From assembly GCA_009774765.1 (NCBI GenBank), contig VSOK01000018.1, forward strand, positions 1-46,146: a DNA stretch of 46,146 nucleotides, read 5' to 3'. The stretch is from Bacteroidales bacterium (GTDB taxonomy: Bacteria; Bacteroidota; Bacteroidia; Bacteroidales; UBA932). Below are positions 40,607 to 46,146 of this stretch, in pieces. Position 1 is the first letter of the stretch; each line of letters starts with the position of its first letter. The translations under genes were made by a program, and so were the position numbers. Under the pieces are notes generated by a model. It did not search any database and was not told where the DNA came from. It worked only from the letters and a program-made list of their open reading frames with translations.

Positions 40607-41329
40607 ATGAATGAAGAAAAGAAGATACCTGTCCACGTGGCTATGATAATGGACGGGAACGGAAGGTGGGCGCGCGAACGCGGCGAGGAACGTATCCGCG
40701 GCCACGTGGAAGGAGTGGAAAGTGTCAGAGCCTGTACGGAAGCGGCTGTCGAGGCCGGTGTACGGTATCTTTCACTTTTTGCGTTTTCTGAGGAGAATTG
40801 GAACAGGCCGGAGCCTGAGGTGCTTTTCCTTATGGAGATGATGGTGAAGTCTATCAGCAATGAACTTCCGGTGCTTATGAAGAACCGTGTCAGGTTTGTC
40901 GTGCTCGGCAACAGGGCAAGGTTGGGAGACAGTCTTAATTCTGCAATTGATGAATGTATGGAGCAGACAAGGGAGAATGACAGGATGACACTGATCATTT
41001 TTCTTAGCTACAGCGGAAAATGGGACATCCTCCAGGCTGCAAAACGTCTTGCCGTGGAGCTTTCGGAGAATCCTGACCGTATGGAAAGCATAATGTCCAT
41101 GGAGGTGGGAGACTTTGACGGATATCTTGTCACATCCGGCATTCCGGACCCTGATCTTATTGTCCGTACATCCGGGGAGAAGAGGATAAGCAATTATATG
41201 CTGTGGCAGAGCGCGTATTCGGAATTCTTCTTCACGGACACCCTGTGGCCGGATTTCAGGAAAGAGCAGTTCATGGCCGCTCTTGACGACTACGCCAAAC
41301 GTGACCGCCGTTATGGTAAAGTGAAATAA
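40607..41329 (+). CDS. uppS: Isoprenyl (undecaprenyl) diphosphate synthase
   Basis: A 240-residue cis-prenyltransferase. The catalytic Asp16 sits in IMDGNGRWA; SLFAFSEENWNRP, ILFLSYSGKWDI-like (IIFLSYSGKWDI) and DLIVRTSGEKRISNYMLWQ are the other family motifs. It extends farnesyl diphosphate with isopentenyl units to make the undecaprenyl carrier used for peptidoglycan and polysaccharide assembly. It starts 2 bases after nadK; bamA follows after 38 bases with its own promoter box. Confidence 0.96.
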   Translation: MNEEKKIPVHVAMIMDGNGRWARERGEERIRGHVEGVESVRACTEAAVEAGVRYLSLFAFSEENWNRPEPEVLFLMEMMVKSISNELPVLMKNRVRFVVLGNRARLGDSLNSAIDECMEQTRENDRMTLIIFLSYSGKWDILQAAKRLAVELSENPDRMESIMSMEVGDFDGYLVTSGIPDPDLIVRTSGEKRISNYMLWQSAYSEFFFTDTLWPDFRKEQFMAALDDYAKRDRRYGKVK

Positions 41330-41335
41330 AATGCT

Positions 41336-41343
41336 TATATTTG
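41336..41343 (+). promoter_or_regulatory. -7 promoter box of bamA
   Basis: TATATTTG, 24 bases before the bamA ATG; no -33 TTTG at the right distance. Confidence 0.65.
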
Positions 41344-41367
41344 CAGTTTTGAATTAAGATTTAAAAG

Positions 41368-43965
41368 ATGAAAATTAGCCGAATGATCTTCCTGGCAGTG
41401 CTGCTGTGCGCAGCGATGATGCCGATGATGGCTCAGCAGCAGGATGGAGGAGTTACGATAGATTATAACAACCCGAAAAAATATATAGTCGGCGGAGTTA
41501 CTGTCGAGGGCAACAGCTATTTCGGACCGGATCAGATCATACAGCTGACCGGTCTTCAGAAAGGTCTTGAAATCACCGTTCCGGGCGATGACATTTCGTC
41601 CATCGTAAACAGGCTGTGGCTTCAGCGTTACTTCGAGTCTGTCGCTGTGTCCATAGACCATCTGAATGCGTCCCGGGATACGGCTTTCTTCAAAATCAGC
41701 ATAATAGAACGTCCTAGGGTGTCGAGATGGACTTTCAGCGGAGTCAAAAGCGGTGAGGAGAAGGAACTTCGTGAGAGGCTGCGCCTGAAAAGGGGAGGGG
41801 AATTTTCTGACTATGTCGCAAATACCGCGACGGACATCATCAAGCGTTACTATAAGGAAAAAGGTTTCCAGCTTGTAGATGTGGATGTCCAGACAAAGAA
41901 GGATACACTTGTCCGCAGCGCGATCCGTGTGAATTTTGCCGTAGACAAGGGAACGAAGGTTAAAATAAAGAAAATCACGTTCGACGGCAATGACAATGTG
42001 AAGGAGACCAAGCTTGTGCGTTCTATGAAGAAGACAAAGGACAACAGGCTTATCAACTTCTTCAGTTCCAAGAAATTCAACGAAAAGGAATATGAGAATG
42101 ACAAGAGAGGTCTCATCAGTGCTTTCAATGAAGCGGGATACAGGGACGCCAAGATTGTCAAGGATACTATTTATTATATAGAGCCGAACCGTCTTGAAAT
42201 AGACTTCAAGATTGATGAGGGAAAGAAATATTATTTCAGGAATATAACCTGGACCGGCAACTCCGTATATACTTCAGAGTCATTGAATGATGTCCTTATG
42301 ATCAAGAAAGGTGATGTCTATGATGTCGTGACGATGGAGAAGAGGCTTTTCGGAGGCGGGAAACAGAACGAAATCGACGTCTCCAAGATATACAGGGACA
42401 ACGGATACCTGTTTTTCAGCATACAGCCGGTGGAGCTGAACGTTGAAGGTGATTCGGTGGATGTCGAGATGAGAATAGTGGAAGGAAAGCCTGCGACTCT
42501 CAACAATATCATAATCAACGGCAACGACCTTACCAATGAAAGGGTGGTGCGCCGCCAGGTATTTACACGTCCGGGCTATCTTTTCAGCCAGACTGATTTT
42601 GAACGTTCCATAAGGGAAATCGCTTCTCTGGGGCAGTTTGACCCGGAGGCCATTTCCGATCCTACCACAGGATATTCAATAGTTCCAAACCAGCTCAACA
42701 ACACGGTTGACATTGTATATAACGTGACCGAGAAGCCTTCAAGCCAGCTTGAACTTTCCGGAGGATGGGGAGGAAACACTTTTGTGGCGACTGTTGGAGT
42801 CAGCTTCAACAACTTCTCCACAAGGAGACTGCTTGACAAGACGGCGTGGAGACCCGTTCCTCTTGGAGATGCGCAGAACCTTGCGATACGTTTCCAGACC
42901 AACGGAACATATTATACGAGCCTTTCGGCAAGCTTTATGGAGCCGTGGCTCTTCGGAAAGAAGCCGACCTCTTTGAGCGCGTCGCTTTATTATACAAGGC
43001 AGACCGATTCTTATCTTGCCCTCGGTATGCTGAACAACGACAGGTTCATGGAGGTATATGGAGCTGCTCTGGGAATCGGAAGCCGCCTCAAATGGCCCGA
43101 CAACTTCTTCGTGCTGTACAACCAGCTGAGCTGGCAGACATACAGGCTTCAGGACTGGGCATACAACTTCCTTTTCGAGACAGGTATGTCACATAACTTG
43201 AGCTACACTTTGAGCCTCAACAGGAACTCTACGGACCAGCAGATATACCCTCGTCAGGGTTCTGACTTCAGCTTCTCGCTCCAGTTGACTCCTCCTTATT
43301 CCCTTTTCAGGAAAAAGGACCACAGTCTTCTCGATGCAAACGGCAAGCCGATGAAGGTAGGAAGCTGGAGGGACGTCAATTACAATGCGCAGCATTCCAA
43401 AGACCGTTACCGCTGGATAGAGTACCACAAATGGACTTTCAAAGGGGCTGTATATACCAAACTTGTCGGAAACCTTGTCCTGATGGCAAAGGCGCAGTTC
43501 GGATATCTCGGATATTACAACAGGAACTGGGGATATTCTCCGTTTGAGGGATTCCTTGTCGGAGGTGACGGTATGTCAGGATACAACACATACGGATCTG
43601 AAGTCATTTCACTCAGGGGATACAGCAATTACGCCCTTACTCCTATGACTACATCGGCATACAATACGACAGGTTCTGCCTATGCGGGTAACGTATATGA
43701 CAAGTTTACTGTGGAGCTCCGTTATCCTGTGGTGCTGCAGCCGCAGTCTACTATATTTGCGCTGGTGTTCCTTGAAGGAGGTAACTGCTGGTCTGACATC
43801 AGGGATTTCAATCCGTTCCAGATCAAAAGGTCTGCCGGTGTCGGAGTCAGGGTGTTCCTGCCAGTGGTCGGACTTCTCGGTGTTGACTGGGGATGGGGAT
43901 TCGATACTCCTGCAAACGGTTCAGGAGGAAGCCAGTTCCATTTCGTGATCGGACAGCAGTTCTGA
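41368..43965 (+). CDS. bamA: Outer membrane protein assembly factor BamA
   Basis: The 865-residue protein has a signal peptide (about residues 1-22), five POTRA-type repeats (about 30-445; for example VGGVTVEGNSYFGPDQI, RNITWTGNSVYTSESL, NNIIINGNDLTNERVV), and a C-terminal Omp85 beta barrel (about 465-865) ending in an aromatic strand (FHFVIGQQF). BamA inserts beta-barrel proteins into the outer membrane. The conserved barrel motif VGGDG is present (LVGGDGMSGY). Its neighbours uppS upstream and ompH downstream match the common Bacteroidales order. Confidence 0.97.
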   Translation: MKISRMIFLAVLLCAAMMPMMAQQQDGGVTIDYNNPKKYIVGGVTVEGNSYFGPDQIIQLTGLQKGLEITVPGDDISSIVNRLWLQRYFESVAVSIDHLNASRDTAFFKISIIERPRVSRWTFSGVKSGEEKELRERLRLKRGGEFSDYVANTATDIIKRYYKEKGFQLVDVDVQTKKDTLVRSAIRVNFAVDKGTKVKIKKITFDGNDNVKETKLVRSMKKTKDNRLINFFSSKKFNEKEYENDKRGLISAFNEAGYRDAKIVKDTIYYIEPNRLEIDFKIDEGKKYYFRNITWTGNSVYTSESLNDVLMIKKGDVYDVVTMEKRLFGGGKQNEIDVSKIYRDNGYLFFSIQPVELNVEGDSVDVEMRIVEGKPATLNNIIINGNDLTNERVVRRQVFTRPGYLFSQTDFERSIREIASLGQFDPEAISDPTTGYSIVPNQLNNTVDIVYNVTEKPSSQLELSGGWGGNTFVATVGVSFNNFSTRRLLDKTAWRPVPLGDAQNLAIRFQTNGTYYTSLSASFMEPWLFGKKPTSLSASLYYTRQTDSYLALGMLNNDRFMEVYGAALGIGSRLKWPDNFFVLYNQLSWQTYRLQDWAYNFLFETGMSHNLSYTLSLNRNSTDQQIYPRQGSDFSFSLQLTPPYSLFRKKDHSLLDANGKPMKVGSWRDVNYNAQHSKDRYRWIEYHKWTFKGAVYTKLVGNLVLMAKAQFGYLGYYNRNWGYSPFEGFLVGGDGMSGYNTYGSEVISLRGYSNYALTPMTTSAYNTTGSAYAGNVYDKFTVELRYPVVLQPQSTIFALVFLEGGNCWSDIRDFNPFQIKRSAGVGVRVFLPVVGLLGVDWGWGFDTPANGSGGSQFHFVIGQQF

Positions 43966-43991
43966 TGATTTTTATGAAAACAACAAATTAA

Positions 43992-44564
43992 ATGAATATG
44001 AAAAGGTTTATCTTAATTGCAGCTGCCGCTATAGCTTGTGCGGCTGCATCGGCACAGACTCCGAAATTTGCTCATGTCAATTTCAATGAGCTTATCCAAC
44101 TTATGCCAGAGATGGACTCTGCAAGAGTTCAGTCGGATGCCGCCCAGAAAGAGGCAAGCGAGACATATCAGGCTATGATCGAGGAATTCCAGAGCAAATA
44201 TGCCCAGTTTGAACAGAAACAGGCGTCATGGACTCCGGCTGTAAGGCAGAGCAAGCAGAATGAGCTTTCTGAGATCCAGACAAGAATCCAGGAATTCGAG
44301 CAGGCTATACAGCAGGATCTCCAGCAGCTCCAGAGCCAGCTTATGGCTCCTATCTACCAGAAGGCGCAGGAGCAGGTAAATGCCATTGCAAAGGCAGGCG
44401 GATATATTTTCGTCTTTGATTCTTCACAGGTGCTTTATATTGACGCATCGCAGAGCAAGGATCTTACTTCGGAGGCACGCAAGGCTCTCGGTATTCCTGA
44501 CGACAGGACTCTCGAGTCTCTTCAGGCTGAACTCCAGGCACGTGCCCAGGCTCAGCAGCAGTAG
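43992..44564 (+). CDS. OmpH/Skp-family periplasmic chaperone
   Basis: The 190-residue protein has a cleavable signal (about residues 1-22, ending ASAQ), the FAHVNFNELIQLMPEMDSA start of the Skp fold, a long coiled coil (about 45-130, rich in Gln and Glu) and a C-terminal FVFDSSQVLYIDASQ strand. It should hold unfolded outer membrane proteins on their way to BamA. It follows bamA by 26 bases and is followed by a terminator. The first Met (43992) or the third residue Met could be the start; the difference is two residues. Confidence 0.93.
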   Translation: MNMKRFILIAAAAIACAAASAQTPKFAHVNFNELIQLMPEMDSARVQSDAAQKEASETYQAMIEEFQSKYAQFEQKQASWTPAVRQSKQNELSEIQTRIQEFEQAIQQDLQQLQSQLMAPIYQKAQEQVNAIAKAGGYIFVFDSSQVLYIDASQSKDLTSEARKALGIPDDRTLESLQAELQARAQAQQQ

Positions 44565-44591
44565 CATAACATCCGAATGACATATTTTGAG

Positions 44592-44618
44592 ATTGGCCGG
44601 GACGTGTTTCCGGCCAAT
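44592..44618 (+). terminator. Terminator of bamA-ompH
   Basis: A perfect 9-base stem ATTGGCCGG (44592-44600) and 44610-44618 with a 9-base loop, followed by TTTTTTTG, 27 bases after the ompH stop. Confidence 0.88.
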
Positions 44619-44694
44619 TTTTTTGTTTTTTGCCGGAGCCGGAAACCTGTTGAATATTTCTTGGGAATTATCATCACCGTAATGATATTTTATT

Positions 44695-44702
44695 TATATT
44701 TG
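44695..44702 (+). promoter_or_regulatory. -7 promoter box of korA
   Basis: TATATTTG, 42 bases before the ATG. A small inverted repeat ATCAT/ATGAT lies just upstream (44670-44686). The -33 element is not clear. Confidence 0.6.
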
Positions 44703-44744
44703 TGTCAAATTTTAAGATTTTAATTATAATTCATAACAATAGGA

Positions 44745-46146
44745 ATGCAACATAAGGTAATAGATACTAAAGATGTTGTTGTACGATTTGCAGGAGATTC
44801 GGGAGACGGTATGCAGCTCACCGGATCTCTTTTCGCTGATATGTCGGCTGTGTATGGCAACGTACTTTCTACTTTTCCTGATTATCCTGCTGAAATACGT
44901 GCTCCGCACGGTACGGTGTCCGGAGTTTCCGGATTTACTGTGCATATCGGCAGTGAAAAGGTACATACCCCGGGGGATTTCTGCGATATGCTTGTCGCAA
45001 TGAATCCTGCCGCGTTGAGGGCAAATGCCAAATGGCTCAAAAGGACGGCTCTTGTTCTGCTTGACGAGGACACCTTCGATGAGACCGGTCTTGCCAAGGC
45101 CGGATTCAAGGAGAACCCTATCACTGAGCTCAACATTGAGGACAGGACCATAATTGTGGCTCCCATAACGACATTGACGCAGGAGAGCCTCAAAGACAGC
45201 GGTCTCGACCAGAAGAGCATAGTCAAATGCAAGAATATGTTTACGCTCGGAATGGCATGCTACATCTACAGCCGTCCGATGGAATATATATTCAGATATC
45301 TGGAGAAAAAGTTCGCGAAGAAGCATCCTGAGCTGATAGCCCCGAATATAAAGGTGCTGAATGACGGGTACAATTATGCGGCGAACATACAGGCAATCCC
45401 GAATACATACCATATCGAACCTGCCCTTATGAAGAAGGGACTGTACAGGAATATCACCGGAAACCAGGCTGTGGCGTGGGGGCTTCTTGCCGCTTCGGAG
45501 AAGTCCGGGTTGCCTTTGTTCTGCGGTTCATACCCTATTACTCCGGCGACAGCTATCCTTGAGGAGCTTGCTCTGCATAAGAGTCTGGGTGCAAAGACGC
45601 TGCAGGCTGAAGACGAGATTGCCGGAATATGTACTGCGATAGGTGCCGCTTTTGCTGGAAATCTTGCCGTGACGACTACTTCCGGTCCAGGGCTTTCGCT
45701 TAAGTCGGAGGCTCTCGGGCTTGCGGTGATGACTGAACTTCCGCTTGTAGTTGTGGACGTGCAGCGTGCAGGTCCTTCAACCGGAATCCCGACCAAGACA
45801 GAGCAGTCCGACCTGAACCAGGTGCTTTACGGACGCAATGGAGAGTGCCCTATGGCTGTTGTCGCCGCCCATTCTCCGGCGCATTGCTTTGATGCCGCTT
45901 TCTGTGCCGCAAAAATCGCTCTTGAGCACATGATGCCTGTCGTCCTGCTGTCGGAGGGATTCCTCGGCAACGGGTCCGAACCGTGGCTTATTCCGTCTAT
46001 GTCGGATTATCCTGAAATCAGGCCTCCTTTTGCAGTAAAGGAAAATACGCCTTACCATCCTTTTGAAAGGGATCCGCATACATTGGCCAGGAAATGGGCT
46101 TTCCCTGGTCAGAAGGGCTTTGAACACAGGGTAGGAGGTCTTGAGA
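44745..46146 (+). CDS. korA: 2-oxoacid:ferredoxin oxidoreductase subunit alpha (gamma-alpha fusion), 3' truncated
   Basis: The frame is open from the ATG at 44745 to the window edge (467 codons; the full protein is usually about 600). The N-terminal part (FAGDSGDGMQLTG) is the gamma domain of the pyruvate:ferredoxin oxidoreductase family; from about residue 240 comes the alpha pyrimidine-binding domain with SYPITPATAILEEL and TSGPGLSLKSEALGLAVM. Such fusions form the alpha subunit of 2-oxoglutarate (or related 2-oxoacid) oxidoreductases, paired with a thiamine-diphosphate beta subunit, which should lie just beyond the edge. Exact 2-oxoacid specificity cannot be seen. Confidence 0.93.
   Translation, partial: MQHKVIDTKDVVVRFAGDSGDGMQLTGSLFADMSAVYGNVLSTFPDYPAEIRAPHGTVSGVSGFTVHIGSEKVHTPGDFCDMLVAMNPAALRANAKWLKRTALVLLDEDTFDETGLAKAGFKENPITELNIEDRTIIVAPITTLTQESLKDSGLDQKSIVKCKNMFTLGMACYIYSRPMEYIFRYLEKKFAKKHPELIAPNIKVLNDGYNYAANIQAIPNTYHIEPALMKKGLYRNITGNQAVAWGLLAASEKSGLPLFCGSYPITPATAILEELALHKSLGAKTLQAEDEIAGICTAIGAAFAGNLAVTTTSGPGLSLKSEALGLAVMTELPLVVVDVQRAGPSTGIPTKTEQSDLNQVLYGRNGECPMAVVAAHSPAHCFDAAFCAAKIALEHMMPVVLLSEGFLGNGSEPWLIPSMSDYPEIRPPFAVKENTPYHPFERDPHTLARKWAFPGQKGFEHRVGGLE

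Overview
The window is chromosomal DNA from a member of the Bacteroidetes, most likely order Bacteroidales. The evidence is direct. Most intergenic regions carry the Bacteroidetes-type promoter (TTTG, 18-21 bases, TAnnTTTG). The gene content includes a bat (aerotolerance-type) operon, an S46 dipeptidyl peptidase, the divergent Bacteroidetes RNA polymerase omega subunit, a Bacteroidetes-type BamD, and the order pdxJ / nadK-uppS-bamA-ompH. I cannot name the genus. Nearly all of the window is core genome; no intact mobile element, phage or CRISPR array is visible.

Layout. Positions 1-7128 (+) hold the bat operon: a 5'-truncated DUF58 gene, a DUF4381-like membrane protein, batA, batB, batC, and a single reading frame that fuses batD to batE. 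It ends in a bidirectional terminator shared with the converging miaB-cls pair (-, 7177-9979). A divergent promoter region follows. Then come a small lipoprotein, a SPOR-domain protein and rpoN (+, 10064-12602), which converge on upp (-) across another shared hairpin. radC and a large pyruvate carboxylase B / oxaloacetate decarboxylase alpha-like gene (-) reach 16059. tRNA-His (+) is followed by about 1 kb of DNA without a credible gene but rich in inverted repeats (16320-17358). Next are an AraC regulator, a sugar O-acetyltransferase and a prolyl-tRNA editing protein (+). Two copies of a promoter-bearing repeat precede an S46 peptidase of DPP11 type and a small membrane protein.

From 22317 to 30218 everything is on the minus strand: tRNA-Leu(UAG), a glycosyltransferase-AsmA-prmA operon, rpsU, and a Fur-like regulator with an ATPase. 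Plus-strand genes follow: an SDR oxidoreductase, trxB (driven by a third copy of the promoter repeat), bamD, rpoZ and recN. A minus-strand block then carries a LysM/periplasmic-binding-like protein, a glycosyltransferase, an anchored OmpH-like protein and pdxJ. The right end (+) is nadK-uppS, bamA-ompH, and the start of korA, which runs off the edge.

Several genes work together on envelope biogenesis: bamA, bamD, two ompH/skp genes, uppS, AsmA, the LysM protein and two glycosyltransferases. The bat genes form a membrane complex of unknown biochemistry. The most unusual signals are non-coding: (1) two adjacent, exactly centred long palindromes plus further hairpins in the gene-free island at 16.3-17.4 kb; (2) three copies of a promoter repeat whose 6-2-6 palindrome changes sequence but stays perfectly self-complementary; and (3) a 12-base full-length Shine-Dalgarno match in front of rpsU, in a phylum that rarely uses such sites.
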